Shown here: one piece after another, positions 37,132 to 47,287 of the stretch
Layout: each line of letters starts with the position of its first letter
Numbering within the stretch: the first letter of the stretch is position 1
Assembly (NCBI RefSeq): GCF_015709455.1
Contig: NZ_JADNQW010000005.1
Span: 2,596,501-2,660,500 of the forward strand
DNA length: 64,000 nt
Source of the DNA: Methylosinus sp. H3A
GTDB taxonomy: Bacteria; Pseudomonadota; Alphaproteobacteria; Rhizobiales; Beijerinckiaceae
Direction: 5' to 3'
Notes under the pieces: generated by a model
What the model was told of the DNA's origin: nothing
Seen by the model: only the letters and a program-made list of their open reading frames with translations
Databases searched by the model: none
Program-made: the position numbers and the translations under genes

Positions 37132-38187
37132 TCACGCGGCTTTCAGCGTCGCCATATCGATGACGAAGCGATATTTCACATCGCTCTTCACCATGCGCGC
37201 ATAGGCCGTCTCGATCTCCTGCATGGCGATCGTCTCTATATCGGCGACGATGCCCTTCTCGGCGCAGAAGTCGAGCATCTCCTGCGTCTCCTTTATGCCG
37301 CCGATCAGCGAGCCGGCGATCTGCCGCCGCTTGAAGATGAGCCCGCCCGCCGAAGGCGAGGGATGCGGCGTCTCCGGCACGCCGACGAGCGTCAGCACGC
37401 CGTCGCGCTTCAGCAGATTCACATAGGCGTCGAGATCATGGGAGACAGCGACCGTGTCGAGAATGAAATCGAGGCTATTGGCCCGCGCCGCCATGGCCTC
37501 CGGGTCTTTCGAGACGACGACCTCATCGGCGCCGAGCGCGAGAGCCGCCTCGCGCTTCGACGGCGAGGTGGTGAAGGCGACGACATGCGCGCCGAGCGCA
37601 TGGGCGAGCTTCACGCCCATATGGCCGAGCCCGCCGATGCCGACGATTCCGACTTTCTTGCCTGGCCCGACGCCCCAATGTTTGAGCGGCGACCATGTGG
37701 TGATTCCGGCGCAGAGCAACGGCGCCACGGCGGCGAGTTGCGCCTCCGAGTGGCGAACCGTGAGCACGAAATGCTCGTCGACGACGACGGCCGCCGAATA
37801 ACCGCCAAAAGTGTTCTCGCCGGAGCCGTCGAGCGGGCCGTTGTAGGTGGCGACAAAGCCATGCTCGCAATATTGCTCGAGCCCATCGTCGCAGGAGAAG
37901 CAGCGGCGGCAGCTGTCGACCATGCAGCCGACGGCGGCGAGATCGCCGGTTTTGAATCTCGTCACCTCTGCGCCGACGGCGGTCACGCGGCCGACGATCT
38001 CATGGCCCGGCACGCAGGGGTAACGCGTGCCCGGCCATTCGCTGCGCGCCGTGTGGAGATCGGAATGGCAGACGCCGCAAAACAGAATGTCGATCGCGAC
38101 ATCCTTCGGTCCCGGCGCGCGGCGCTCGATGGAAAAGGGCGCGAAAGGCGCCGTGGCGGATTGGACCGCATAGGCCTTGGTGGGCAT
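37132..38187 (-). CDS. Zinc-dependent NAD(P) alcohol dehydrogenase (YahK/CAD type)
   Basis: The 351-residue medium-chain dehydrogenase resembles the cinnamyl-alcohol dehydrogenase/YahK subgroup acting on aldehydes. Catalytic zinc ligands are in CGVCHSDLH (Cys 38) and PGHE (His 61); structural zinc Cys residues are in CMVDSCRRCFSCDDGLEQYC. The cofactor loop is GIGGLGHMG (about 183-191), and SPSK after strand 2 favours NADP(H). RBS evidence is weak but the MPTKAYAV start is typical. It stands alone on the minus strand, convergent with the LolA-like gene. Substrate range is probably broad. Confidence 0.88.
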   Translation of the reverse strand: MPTKAYAVQSATAPFAPFSIERRAPGPKDVAIDILFCGVCHSDLHTARSEWPGTRYPCVPGHEIVGRVTAVGAEVTRFKTGDLAAVGCMVDSCRRCFSCDDGLEQYCEHGFVATYNGPLDGSGENTFGGYSAAVVVDEHFVLTVRHSEAQLAAVAPLLCAGITTWSPLKHWGVGPGKKVGIVGIGGLGHMGVKLAHALGAHVVAFTTSPSKREAALALGADEVVVSKDPEAMAARANSLDFILDTVAVSHDLDAYVNLLKRDGVLTLVGVPETPHPSPSAGGLIFKRRQIAGSLIGGIKETQEMLDFCAEKGIVADIETIAMQEIETAYARMVKSDVKYRFVIDMATLKAA

Positions 38188-38296
38188 GGTAAGCCTCGGG
38201 TTTATTCGAAGGGAGAAATGGGGAGCTCGCCTCGGGCGGACGCGGTTTCCAATAGCATGTTTCGGCGATCGGGTCGAAGATGAGGCCTGCTCGAGT

Positions 38297-38325
38297 TTGA
38301 CACCTGTTGCGTTACAAGTTACAAA
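38297..38325 (+). promoter_or_regulatory. Promoter of higBA with direct repeat over the -10 box
   Basis: TTGACA (38297-38302) and TACAAA (38320-38325) are separated by exactly 17 bases. The repeat GTTACAA GTTACAA (38311-38324) overlaps the -10 box and could be the antitoxin operator. The predicted start of transcription coincides with the ATG at 38331. Confidence 0.6.
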
Positions 38326-38330
38326 TCGTC

Positions 38331-38609
38331 ATGATCGCGAGCTTTCGGCACAAGGGATTGCGGCGGTTGTTCGAGAGTGACGACGGGAGCAGATTGCCGC
38401 CCGATTTGATCGAGCGCATTCGCCGTATTCTGTCCTTTCTGGATGCTGCGGATCGGGCGGAGGACTTGGATCAGCCGACGTTCCGTCTCCACGCTCTCAA
38501 AGGAGAGCTGAAAGGTTTTTGGGCGGTGACGGTGCGGGCGAACTGGCGGATCGTTTTCCGTTTCCAGGACGGCGCGGCGGAAGATGTCGATTTCGTCGAC
38601 TATCACTGA
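38331..38609 (+). CDS. higB: HigB-type mRNA interferase toxin
   Basis: The 92-residue protein matches the HigB/RelE-like toxin family: MIASFRHKGLRRLFE opening, RIRRILSFLDAAD, FRLHALKGELKGFWAVTVRANWRIVFRF and the DVDFVDYH ending. Such toxins cleave mRNA on the ribosome. I start at the ATG at 38331 because the family begins there; the in-frame TTG at 38307 lies inside the promoter. The stop overlaps the antitoxin start by one base (TGATG), giving the inverted toxin-first order usual for higBA. Confidence 0.92.
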   Translation: MIASFRHKGLRRLFESDDGSRLPPDLIERIRRILSFLDAADRAEDLDQPTFRLHALKGELKGFWAVTVRANWRIVFRFQDGAAEDVDFVDYH

Positions 38610-38908
38610 TGAAGGCGCGGGCGATGATGAAAAATCCTGCCCATCCCGGTGGGCTCATCCGAGACAATATCGAGGAGCTGGGCCTGAGCGTCGCCGAGGC
38701 GGCGAAGGGGCTCGGCGTGACGCGGCAGCAGCTCTATCGTCTCATCAACGGACACCACGGGCTCACGCCGGAAATGGCGCTGCGGCTCGAGCAGGCTTTC
38801 GGCGGATCGGCCGACGCCTGGATGCGAATGCAGATCGCCTATGACCTCGCGCGGGCGCGGGCGCGGGCGAGCGTTTCCATCGCTCGACTCGCGCCGAAGG
38901 TGGCGTGA
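38609..38908 (+). CDS. higA: HigA-type antitoxin (XRE family)
   Basis: This 99-residue antitoxin binds HigB and represses its own operon. PAHPGGLIRDNIEELGLSVAEAAKGLGVTR leads into a helix-turn-helix (about 29-50) with RQQLYRLINGHHGLTPEMALRLEQAFG, the standard HigA layout, and an Ala/Arg-rich C-terminal tail. The ATG at 38609 is coupled to the higB stop (TGATG); ATGs at 38624 and 38627 are alternatives. A GNAT gene follows with overlapping or near-overlapping start. Confidence 0.92.
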   Translation: MKARAMMKNPAHPGGLIRDNIEELGLSVAEAAKGLGVTRQQLYRLINGHHGLTPEMALRLEQAFGGSADAWMRMQIAYDLARARARASVSIARLAPKVA

Positions 38909-38925
38909 GTTTCGGGAATGCGATC

Positions 38926-39501
38926 ATGGAAGCGCCGAATTTAATCACAGAACGGCTTCGGCTTCGTGACTGGCGCGACGCCGATCTCGAACCCTTTGCG
39001 GCGCTCAACGCCGATCCGAGTGTTATGATGTTCTTCCCTCGACCGCTCGACCGTGCGCAGAGCGACGCATTCGCCGATCGTGCGCGAGCGAAGCTCGCCG
39101 AACGCGGCTTCGGCTTATGGGCGGTCGAAGCGCCAGGCGTCGCGCCGTTTCTCGGCTTCGTCGGATTGGCCGAGCCGACGTTTGCTGCGCATTTCACGCC
39201 CTGCATGGAGATCGGGTGGCGGTTGGCCCGCCGACACTGGGGACACGGCTATGCGACCGAGGCGGCGGGAGCGGTGCTCGATCACGCTTTCGGCGTCCTG
39301 GGCTTGCCGGAGATCGTGTCATTCACGGCGCATGGCAATCAGCGCTCGCGTCGTGTCATGGAGCGACTCGGGATGCATTACGAATCGAAGGACGATTTCG
39401 ACCATCCGAATTTGCCTGTGGGGCACGCGTTGAGTCGGCACGCCCTCTACCGCTTGGAAAAGCGCATTTGGGCCAGTTTTTCGGACTCCGCGTCGAAGTA
39501 A
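38926..39501 (+). CDS. GNAT-family acetyltransferase (RimJ/RimL-like)
   Basis: The 191-residue protein has LITERLRLRDWRDADLEPF at the start, MEIGWRLARRHWGHGYATEAAGAVL (acetyl-CoA loop, in about 88-112) and NQRSRRVMERLGM. It is of the RimJ/RimL kind, not the short GNAT toxin kind. GGGA lies eight bases before the ATG at 38926. An in-frame GTG at 38905 overlaps the higA stop as GTGA and may be used instead, which would couple it to the toxin-antitoxin operon. Target unknown. Confidence 0.82.
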   Translation: MEAPNLITERLRLRDWRDADLEPFAALNADPSVMMFFPRPLDRAQSDAFADRARAKLAERGFGLWAVEAPGVAPFLGFVGLAEPTFAAHFTPCMEIGWRLARRHWGHGYATEAAGAVLDHAFGVLGLPEIVSFTAHGNQRSRRVMERLGMHYESKDDFDHPNLPVGHALSRHALYRLEKRIWASFSDSASK

Positions 39502-39525
39502 CAGCCGAGGGATGTCGCCCGCCAC

Positions 39526-40509
39526 TCACCCCCACAACTCCCGTTCCGGCGGAAACACCAGCGACCCCTCGTAGCGCAGCCCCGGCTCGCGATCCTTCGC
39601 CAGCAGCAGCGGCCCGTCGAGATCGACGAATTCCGCCCCTTGCGCCACGATCAGCGCCGGCGCCATGGCCAGCGAGGTGCCGACCATGCAGCCGGCCATG
39701 ATCGAGAAGCCGAGCCGCCTTGCGTCGGCGGCGAGCGCCAGCGCCTCGGTGAGGCCGCCGGTCTTGTCCAGCTTTATGTTCACCGCGTCATAGCGCCCGA
39801 CCAGCGCGGCGAGGCCGATGCGGTCGTGGACGCTCTCATCGGCGCAGATCGGCACGGGGCGGGGGAGGCGCGCGAGCGCTTCATCGGCGCCGGCCGGCAG
39901 CGGCTGCTCGATCAGCCTCACCCCGGCGCGGGAGCAGGACTCGCTATTGGCGGCGAAACTTTCTTCGCTCCACGCCTCGTTGGCGTCCACGATCAGCGCC
40001 GAATTGGGCGCGCCGGCGCGCACCGCGGCAATGCGCTCGGCGTCGCCATCGCCGGCGAGCTTCACCTTCAATAGGGGGCGATGCGCGGCCTTTGCCGCGG
40101 CCTCGCGCATCTCCTGCGGCGTCCCAACGGAAATTGTAAAGGCCGTGACGAGCGGCTCCATCCGTTCGAGCCCGGCGAGCCGATAGGTCGGAACGCCAGT
40201 GCGCTTCGCCTCCAAATCCCAGAGCGCGCAATCGGCGGCGTTGCGGGCCGCGCCCGGCGGCAGCAGGGCGGCCAGAGCCGCACGGTCCGCGCCGCTCTCC
40301 AGCAGAGCGCGCACGCTCTCCAGCTGATCGACGACGCTCTCCACGCTCTCGCCATAGCGGGCGTAGGGCACGCATTCGCCGCGACCCTCGGCCGCGCCGT
40401 CGCGCAGGCGGGCGGTGACGACGACGGCCTCCGTCTTGGCGCCGCGCGAGATGACGAAGCGCCCGGCGATGGGGAAGCGTTCGACGGAAACGGTCAGTTG
40501 GACGCTCAT
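39526..40509 (-). CDS. L-Ala-D/L-Glu (dipeptide) epimerase
   Basis: This 327-residue enolase-superfamily enzyme epimerises L-Ala-D-Glu released from peptidoglycan so that it can be digested. Residues fit: the KxK pair in LLKVKLAGD (Lys 148, Lys 150), metal ligands in LIVDANEAW (Asp 175), RLIEQPLPA (Glu 201) and ICADES (Asp 224), and the opposite lysine in NIKLDKTGG (Lys 246). The ATG at 40509 is chosen because homologous sequence starts there. It stands on the minus strand, divergent from the Mla operon. Other dipeptide specificity is possible. Confidence 0.87.
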   Translation of the reverse strand: MSVQLTVSVERFPIAGRFVISRGAKTEAVVVTARLRDGAAEGRGECVPYARYGESVESVVDQLESVRALLESGADRAALAALLPPGAARNAADCALWDLEAKRTGVPTYRLAGLERMEPLVTAFTISVGTPQEMREAAAKAAHRPLLKVKLAGDGDAERIAAVRAGAPNSALIVDANEAWSEESFAANSESCSRAGVRLIEQPLPAGADEALARLPRPVPICADESVHDRIGLAALVGRYDAVNIKLDKTGGLTEALALAADARRLGFSIMAGCMVGTSLAMAPALIVAQGAEFVDLDGPLLLAKDREPGLRYEGSLVFPPERELWG

Positions 40510-40646
40510 GCGGATTTTTCCAGTTGAAACAAATAGCCGCCCGCGGCTCGAGGCCACGCTCGCGCTCGACTTCGGCTGCGCCGGAAGTTAAGACGCTGCG
40601 GGGCGCGGAGAAAGGGAGCCGTCGGCCGACAGGGCCGAAAATAGGC

Positions 40647-41792
40647 ATGGCCACTGACCTCGACCATACGGCCCGCCTCTCGTCGCGACGAGAGGGAGAG
40701 ACCGCCGTCTTCGCGCTCGCCGGCGAATGGGTGCTCGCCGATTCGCATGCTCTGGAGCGGGACGCCGCCGGCATGGCTGCGACCGCTCGCGGCGCCGCTC
40801 GCGCCATCGTCGATCTCGCGCATGTCGCCCGGCTCGACACCGCCGGCGCCTGGGTCATCGGCCGGGCGTTGGACGAGATCGCCCATGCGGGCGTCGCCGT
40901 CTCGGTGGAGGGCGCGCGGCCGGAGCACTCCGTCCTGCTGCAGGAGACGAAATTTCGTCCACTCGAGGCCCCGGGGCGATGCAGCCGCTTTCTCGTCGTC
41001 GATATTCTCGCCGATCTCGGCCGCTCGGTCGTCTCGGCGGGGCAGGACGCCTATAATGGGATCGGCTTTCTCGGCGAATTCGTCGTCGCCGCGAGCGTCG
41101 CTTTCCTGGCGGCGGGTCGATTCCGCTTCACCTCGCTCGTCTATCATATGGAGAGCTTCGGCTTTCGCAGCCTGCCGATCATCGCGCTCATCAATCTTCT
41201 CGTCGGCGCCATTGTCGCGCAGCAGGGCATTTTCCAGCTGCGCCGCTTCGGCGCCGGCGCCTATGCGGTCGATCTCATCGGCATTCTGGTGCTGCGCGAG
41301 CTCGGCGTGCTGCTCACCTCCATCATGATCGCCGGCCGCTCCGGCTCCGCCATCACCGCCGAGCTCGGCTCGATGAAGATGCGCGAGGAGGTCGACGCGC
41401 TGCGCGTGATGGGCCTCTCGCCGATCGAGGTGCTGGTCACGCCGCGCATATTGGCGCTGGTGCTGTCGCTGCCGCTGCTCACTTTCGTCGCCGATATGTC
41501 GGCGCTGTTCGGCGGTCTTCTGGTCTGCTGGGTCTATGAGGGCATCAGCCCGGCCGCCTATCTCTCGCTGCTGCAGTCGGCGATCGGCCGCAACACTTTC
41601 TTCGTCGGCCTCATCAAGGCTCCATTCATGGCGCTCATCATCGGCATGGTCGCCGCCATGGAGGGCATGGCGACCAGAGGGTCGGCCGAATCGCTCGGGC
41701 GGCACGTCACCGCCTCGGTGGTGAAGGCGATCTTCATGGTCATCGTCGTCGACGGCCTCTTCGCCGTCTTCTTCGCCTCGGTAAAATATTAG
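40647..41792 (+). CDS. mlaE: MlaE-type lipid ABC transporter permease with N-terminal STAS domain
   Basis: The 381-residue protein has an N-terminal STAS-like domain (about 12-105; FALAGEWVLADSH, VDLAHVARLDTAGAWVIG), a role filled by separate MlaB in E. coli, followed by the MlaE permease (about 125-381) with five or so membrane helices and the conserved FLVGAIVAQQG-like and RSGSAITAELGSMKMREEVDAL segments. It works in retrograde phospholipid transport between outer and inner membrane. The ATG at 40647 is used; upstream frame to 40524 overlaps the epimerase promoter. MlaF follows after 6 bases. Confidence 0.93.
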   Translation: MATDLDHTARLSSRREGETAVFALAGEWVLADSHALERDAAGMAATARGAARAIVDLAHVARLDTAGAWVIGRALDEIAHAGVAVSVEGARPEHSVLLQETKFRPLEAPGRCSRFLVVDILADLGRSVVSAGQDAYNGIGFLGEFVVAASVAFLAAGRFRFTSLVYHMESFGFRSLPIIALINLLVGAIVAQQGIFQLRRFGAGAYAVDLIGILVLRELGVLLTSIMIAGRSGSAITAELGSMKMREEVDALRVMGLSPIEVLVTPRILALVLSLPLLTFVADMSALFGGLLVCWVYEGISPAAYLSLLQSAIGRNTFFVGLIKAPFMALIIGMVAAMEGMATRGSAESLGRHVTASVVKAIFMVIVVDGLFAVFFASVKY

Positions 41793-41798
41793 CGCGCG

Positions 41799-42647
41799 AT
41801 GACCGATCTCTCCTCGCAAACGATCGAAAAACCGGAGCCGAGCGCGGCGCGCGAGACGGTCATCCGCGTGCGCGATCTTTTCGTCGGCTTCGGCCAGGCG
41901 CTGGTCATGCGGGGCCTCGATCTCGACGTCTATCGCGGCGAGGTCTTAGGCTTCGTCGGGGGCTCGGGGCAGGGCAAATCGGTGCTGATGCGCACCATTC
42001 TCGGCCTCGTCGAAAAGCGCTCCGGCCTCATCGAGCTGTTCGGGCAGGACCGCGACCGCATGTCGTCGGCGGAGCGGCGGCGCGTCGAACGGCGCTGGGG
42101 CGTGCTGTTCCAAAACGGCGCTTTGTTCTCGAGCTTGACCGTGCGACAGAATATTCAAATGCCGATGCGCGAGAGCGGGCAGGTCTCGGCGCGGCTGATG
42201 GACGAGCTGGCGATGCTCAAGCTCGAGCTCGTCGGACTGTCGGCGAGCGCGGCGGACAAATTTCCGGCCGAATTATCGGGCGGCATGATCAAGCGCGTGG
42301 CGCTCGCCCGGGCGCTCGCGCTCGATCCGGAGCTCGTCTTCCTCGACGAGCCGACCTCCGGGCTCGATCCGATCGGCGCGGCCGAATTCGACGAGTTGAT
42401 CGCTACACTGCAACACACGCTCGGATTGACCGTCTTCATGGTCACACATGACCTCGACAGCCTCTATTCCATCTGCGACCGCGTGGCGGCGCTGGCCGAG
42501 GGCAAAGTGATCGCCGCCGGGCCGATGGAGGAGATGCTCGCCTTCGATCATCCCTGGCTGAAGGCCTATTTCCACGGCGTGCGCGGCTCGCGCCTCGCCG
42601 GAGCGCTCGACGAGCGCAAATCGAGAGATATGCGAGGACGAGAGTAG
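41799..42647 (+). CDS. mlaF: MlaF-type ABC transporter ATPase
   Basis: The 282-residue ATPase powers the Mla lipid transporter. Walker A is GGSGQGKSVLMR (about 53-64), the signature is LSGGMIKRVALARALA, Walker B is LVFLDEPTSGLDP, and the switch His is in VTHD. The GQGKS form and the length are typical of the Mla/Ttg2A group. It lies between mlaE and mlaD with gaps of 6 bases on both sides. The C-terminal stretch YFHGVRGSRLAG is seen in many MlaF proteins. Confidence 0.93.
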   Translation: MTDLSSQTIEKPEPSAARETVIRVRDLFVGFGQALVMRGLDLDVYRGEVLGFVGGSGQGKSVLMRTILGLVEKRSGLIELFGQDRDRMSSAERRRVERRWGVLFQNGALFSSLTVRQNIQMPMRESGQVSARLMDELAMLKLELVGLSASAADKFPAELSGGMIKRVALARALALDPELVFLDEPTSGLDPIGAAEFDELIATLQHTLGLTVFMVTHDLDSLYSICDRVAALAEGKVIAAGPMEEMLAFDHPWLKAYFHGVRGSRLAGALDERKSRDMRGRE

Positions 42648-42653
42648 AGCCCT

Positions 42654-43538
42654 ATGGAAACCCGCGCCAATTTCGCGCTCATCGGCGCTTTCGCCGTCGC
42701 CGTGGTGTTCGCGGCCTTCGGCTTCGTCTTCTGGTTCTCGGGGGCGAGCCAGACGGCGCAATACAAGACGTTCGAGCTGCACTTCAACGGCTCGGTCAGC
42801 GGCCTGCTGCGCGGAAACGACGTGCGCTTCAACGGCCTCAAGGTCGGCGAGGTGACGCAGCTCGCCATTTCCGAACAAGACCCGAGCCGCGTCGACGTGC
42901 TCGTCAGCATAGACCGCAAGACGCCGGTCAAGACCAACACGCGCGCTCGCCTCGAGCAGACGGGCTTCACCGGCGTCGCCTATGTGTCGCTGACCGGCGG
43001 CACGCCCGGCGCCGAGGATTTGCGCGCCAAGCAGGGCGAGACCTATCCGATCATCGCGGCGGAGCGCTCCGAGTTCCAGAATATTCTGGAGAATGTGCAG
43101 AAGCTCTCGTCGAGCGCGACCGACGTGCTCGACAAATTGGGCAAGCTGCTCGACGCCAATTCGCAGACGATCTCGGATACGCTGAAGAACACCGAGAAAT
43201 TCACCAAGGCGCTGGCCGATAATTCCGGCGGCATCGACTCCTTCATCCACGACATGTCCGAGATCAGCGCCTCGATGAAGCCGCTGCCGGCGCGCATCGA
43301 CAAGCTGCTCGCGGCGATCGATCCCAAGAAGCTGAACAGCATAGCGACCGACATCGCCGGCGCTTCGGCCAATCTCAAGAATTTCTCCTCGAGCGGGCTC
43401 AAGCAATATGAGCAGCTCGCCGTCGACGCGCGCAAGACGTTGGAGACGGTCGAACGCGCCGTTCGCTCGCTCGAGAAGAATCCGCAGCAGGTGATCTTCG
43501 GCGCGAGCCCCGCTCTGCCGGAATATCGCGGACGGTGA
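42654..43538 (+). CDS. mlaD: MlaD-type MCE-domain lipid-binding protein
   Basis: The 294-residue protein has one N-terminal membrane helix (about 9-27) and an MCE domain (about 40-120; FNGSVSGLLRGNDVRFNGLKVGEV, LEQTGFTGVAYVSLTGG). A long helical periplasmic tail (about 130-290) is predicted. MCE proteins form hexameric rings that shuttle phospholipid through the periplasm. The tail is longer than in E. coli MlaD (about 183 residues), as in other alphaproteobacteria. Confidence 0.92.
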   Translation: METRANFALIGAFAVAVVFAAFGFVFWFSGASQTAQYKTFELHFNGSVSGLLRGNDVRFNGLKVGEVTQLAISEQDPSRVDVLVSIDRKTPVKTNTRARLEQTGFTGVAYVSLTGGTPGAEDLRAKQGETYPIIAAERSEFQNILENVQKLSSSATDVLDKLGKLLDANSQTISDTLKNTEKFTKALADNSGGIDSFIHDMSEISASMKPLPARIDKLLAAIDPKKLNSIATDIAGASANLKNFSSSGLKQYEQLAVDARKTLETVERAVRSLEKNPQQVIFGASPALPEYRGR

Positions 43539-43637
43539 AGAGTGTCGCTCTTTGATGTCCAGCGACGTTCGAGTAATCTTGGAATCACAGTAAAAAGCGC
43601 CGCGGCGTCGCGCGCGGTCAGCGAGAAGGATCGGTTC

Positions 43638-44222
43638 ATGACGCCGTCGAGAGCGTCGCTCTCAGCACTTTTGCTCGCCTGCATCGCGCTCTCGGCTTGC
43701 GGCGGGGCGCCGCAGCGCGAGAGCTTCGATCTCGGCGGTCCGGGCGGGGCGGCGCGGACGCTCGCGCGGCCCTTGCGCGGCACGCTCGCGGTCGCTGAGC
43801 CGCAGGCGGTGCAGCCCATCGACTCCGACCGCATCGTCGTGCGCACCGGGCCCAATGAGGTGGCCAATCTTGCCGAGGCGCAATGGGTGGATCGGCTGCC
43901 GCGGCTCGTGCAGGCGCGGCTCATCGCGGGCTTCGACATCGGCCGGGCGACCGGCTCCGTCGTGCGCGCGGGAATGGTCGCCGATCGCGTTCTCGCGACA
44001 GAGATCCGCCGGTTCGAGATCGATGTGACGAGCGCCGAGGCGGTCGTCGAGATTTCCGCCAAAATGCTGGATTCGCGCGGGGCGCCGATCGGCCATGGCC
44101 GCGTCTTCTCGAGCCGCGCGCCGGCGCTGCATTCCACTGGCGCGGCGGCGACGCAGGCGCTGGACGAGGCGTTGACCGCGACTGTCGGCCAGATCGTGCG
44201 TTGGACAGCGGCGCAAGTGTGA
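43638..44222 (+). CDS. ABC-type transport auxiliary lipoprotein (DUF330/PqiC-like)
   Basis: The 194-residue product is a lipoprotein: signal peptide with lipobox LSAC (Cys at about 20), so it should be lipid-anchored in the periplasm. The mature part (GTLAVAEPQAVQPIDSDRIVVRTGPNEVANLAEAQWVDRLPRLVQARL in order) matches the auxiliary component of MCE/Pqi lipid transporters. AGAAGGA precedes the ATG at 43638; an in-frame GTG at 43542 is rejected because it would put 32 residues before the lipobox. It ends the four-gene Mla operon. Confidence 0.88.
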   Translation: MTPSRASLSALLLACIALSACGGAPQRESFDLGGPGGAARTLARPLRGTLAVAEPQAVQPIDSDRIVVRTGPNEVANLAEAQWVDRLPRLVQARLIAGFDIGRATGSVVRAGMVADRVLATEIRRFEIDVTSAEAVVEISAKMLDSRGAPIGHGRVFSSRAPALHSTGAAATQALDEALTATVGQIVRWTAAQV

Positions 44223-44411
44223 TTTTGTCCCGTCCGACATCGCGCCGTCGTAGGCTCGAGGAAAGACTAGCGCGCCCGCTCCGCCGATGATAACTGATCG
44301 CGCGATAGGACGAGCGTCGGGCCGAAGCTTCGGGCGAAGGACTTCGGCGGCCCGCCGATTTTTGCGCCAGCGGCAGGCGCGCCGACACGTCAACGGAAGA
44401 GACAGAGAATC

Positions 44412-44801
44412 ATGGTGAAGACCAGCCTCTACGACCAAGCGAACCGCTATGGCGCCGAGCCCGGCGGCGGCGCTCCGACCAAGGCGAAGATCACTTTCGT
44501 CGATTCGCATGGTCAGGCCCGCACGGTCGAGGGCGAAACTGGCTCCACCGTCATGGAGACGGCGCGCCGCAACGATATCCCCGAGATTCCGGCCGAATGC
44601 GGCGGCGCCTGCGCCTGCGCCACCTGCCATGTCTATGTGGACGAGGCCTGGGTCGAGAAAGCCGGCAAGCCCTCGCAGATGGAAGAGGACATGCTGGACT
44701 TCGCCTTCGACGTGAAGCCCAATTCGCGCCTCAGCTGCCAGATCACCGTGCGGCCGGAGCTCGACGGGCTCGTGGTGACGACGCCCTCGCAGCAGGGCTG
44801 A
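44412..44801 (+). CDS. [2Fe-2S] ferredoxin, adrenodoxin type
   Basis: This 129-residue ferredoxin has the cluster ligands Cys 63, 69, 72 and 109 in the adrenodoxin/ISC spacing C-x5-C-x2-C-x36-C ([22 protein letters not shown]). Residues 1-24 form an extra N-terminal extension before the beta-grasp fold. The family passes electrons to P450s, Rieske oxygenases or Fe-S assembly. The ferredoxin-NADP reductase gene downstream is the natural electron donor, although a terminator stands between them. GAGACAGAGAA lies upstream of the ATG. Confidence 0.92.
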   Translation: MVKTSLYDQANRYGAEPGGGAPTKAKITFVDSHGQARTVEGETGSTVMETARRNDIPEIPAECGGACACATCHVYVDEAWVEKAGKPSQMEEDMLDFAFDVKPNSRLSCQITVRPELDGLVVTTPSQQG

Positions 44802-44827
44802 GCGTCTCGCTTCTTTCGGACCACCCG

Positions 44828-44856
44828 AACGCCGCGGAGACGCGGCGTTTTTTTTT
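44828..44856 (+). terminator. Rho-independent terminator after ferredoxin
   Basis: AACGCCGCG (44828-44836) pairs perfectly with CGCGGCGTT (44841-44849) around GAGA, followed by an unbroken run of T to 44856. This is the clearest terminator in the window. Confidence 0.95.
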
Positions 44857-44967
44857 GCGGCGGCGGGCCGGTTCTGCGCGGCCTCGCCCAGCCGATCGGA
44901 GACCGGCGGCGCTCGGCGCCCGAAGACATTTGCATGACGGCGCGGATGCTATAGACCAGAGCGGTGA

Positions 44968-46182
<1,215 letters not shown>

Positions 46183-46221
46183 TCGCCGAGCCTCGTCCTG
46201 TCTCTCGCGGAGGAGGGGCCC

Positions 46222-46893
46222 GTGTCGTCGCAAGCCTGGAATTTGGTCGACGCCTATATTGCGGATCGCCTGATCGGCGAGGATGCGGAGCTCGACTCCG
46301 CGCTCGCCGCCAACGCCGCCGCCGGCCTGCCGGCGATCGACGTCTCGCCCCCGCAAGGCAAGCTGCTGCATCTGCTCGCGCGCTCGATCGGCGCGCGGCG
46401 GATTCTCGAGGTGGGCGCGCTCGGCGGCTACAGCACCATATGGCTGGCGCGCGCTCTGCCGGAGGGCGGCCGGCTCGTGACGCTCGAGCTCGAGCAGAAA
46501 CACGCCGATGTCGCCGCCGCCAATCTCGCCCGCGCCGGGTTGGCCGAGCGTGTCGACATTCGCGTCGGCCCGGCGCTCGACACGCTGCCCAAGCTCGCGG
46601 CGGAAGCGGCGGGGCCCTTCGACCTCGCCTTCATCGACGCCGACAAGCTCAATAACGCCAATTACTTCGCCTGGGCGCTGAAGCTTTCCCGGCCGGGGAG
46701 CCTCATCATTGTCGACAATGTCGTGCGGGATGGGGCGATCGTCGATCCCGCCAAGGCCGACGATCCGGGCGCGATCGGCGCCCGCGCGCTGTTCGACGCT
46801 CTGGCCGCGGAGCCGCGTGTGACGGCCACCGCCATTCAGACGGTCGGCTCCAAGGGCTGGGATGGTTTCGCGGTCGCATTCGTGAACGGTTGA
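46222..46893 (+). CDS. O-methyltransferase, caffeoyl-CoA/catechol type
   Basis: The 223-residue enzyme is of the class I O-methyltransferase family 3 type: PQGKLLHLLARSIGARRILEVGALGGYST (motif I in about 60-73), VTLELEQKHA, FDLAFIDADKLNN (metal-binding Asp pair in DAD) and IIVDNVVRDG (third ligand). These bind a divalent cation and methylate vicinal hydroxyls. GGAGGAGG precedes the GTG at 46222. The substrate is unknown. Confidence 0.87.
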   Translation: MSSQAWNLVDAYIADRLIGEDAELDSALAANAAAGLPAIDVSPPQGKLLHLLARSIGARRILEVGALGGYSTIWLARALPEGGRLVTLELEQKHADVAAANLARAGLAERVDIRVGPALDTLPKLAAEAAGPFDLAFIDADKLNNANYFAWALKLSRPGSLIIVDNVVRDGAIVDPAKADDPGAIGARALFDALAAEPRVTATAIQTVGSKGWDGFAVAFVNG

Positions 46894-47287
46894 CGCGCGC
46901 GCTTACTCGGCTCGAGCCATGCGCGAGGGCGCGCCCTCGATTTCATGTCGCGGAGGCGCGTTTCGCCGGAGCCTTCCATCGCGCGATAGGCGGACCGCAG
47001 AGGTCGACGCGAAGACTATTGCTGAGAGGCCGAGAGAGCGGCCCCAGCGCGCCGAGGATCGCGATCGCGCGGGCCATGAAAGGCCAACGAATTCCGCGCG
47101 TCGCCGCGCCACTCGAAGCGTGCGCGAGCTACGGGCAGATGGCGCGACCGTTTCACATCTTGGGAGATGACAGGGGAGGGCGAGCGTCGCGACGCCTCAG
47201 GGGCCACGCATGCTCTCGTTCTGTGCTTCGATAGGCCGAGGGCGGCCGTTCGGCCGCCCTGCGGATAATTGTGACCTCGCTTCGCTC
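46894..47287. other. Intergenic span, no gene seen
   Basis: These 394 bases hold short frames with Arg/Ala-rich products typical of noncoding GC-rich DNA. A palindrome GAGGGCGCGCCCTC lies at 46924-46937 and the hairpin at 47240-47258 follows the minus-strand gene. Nothing else is recognised. Confidence 0.45.
47240..47260 (-). terminator. Hairpin after the repeat protein gene
   Basis: GGCGGCCG and CGGCCGCC around a TT turn form a strong stem about 30 bases downstream of the minus-strand gene ending at 47288. There is no U-rich tail, so termination is uncertain. Confidence 0.4.
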
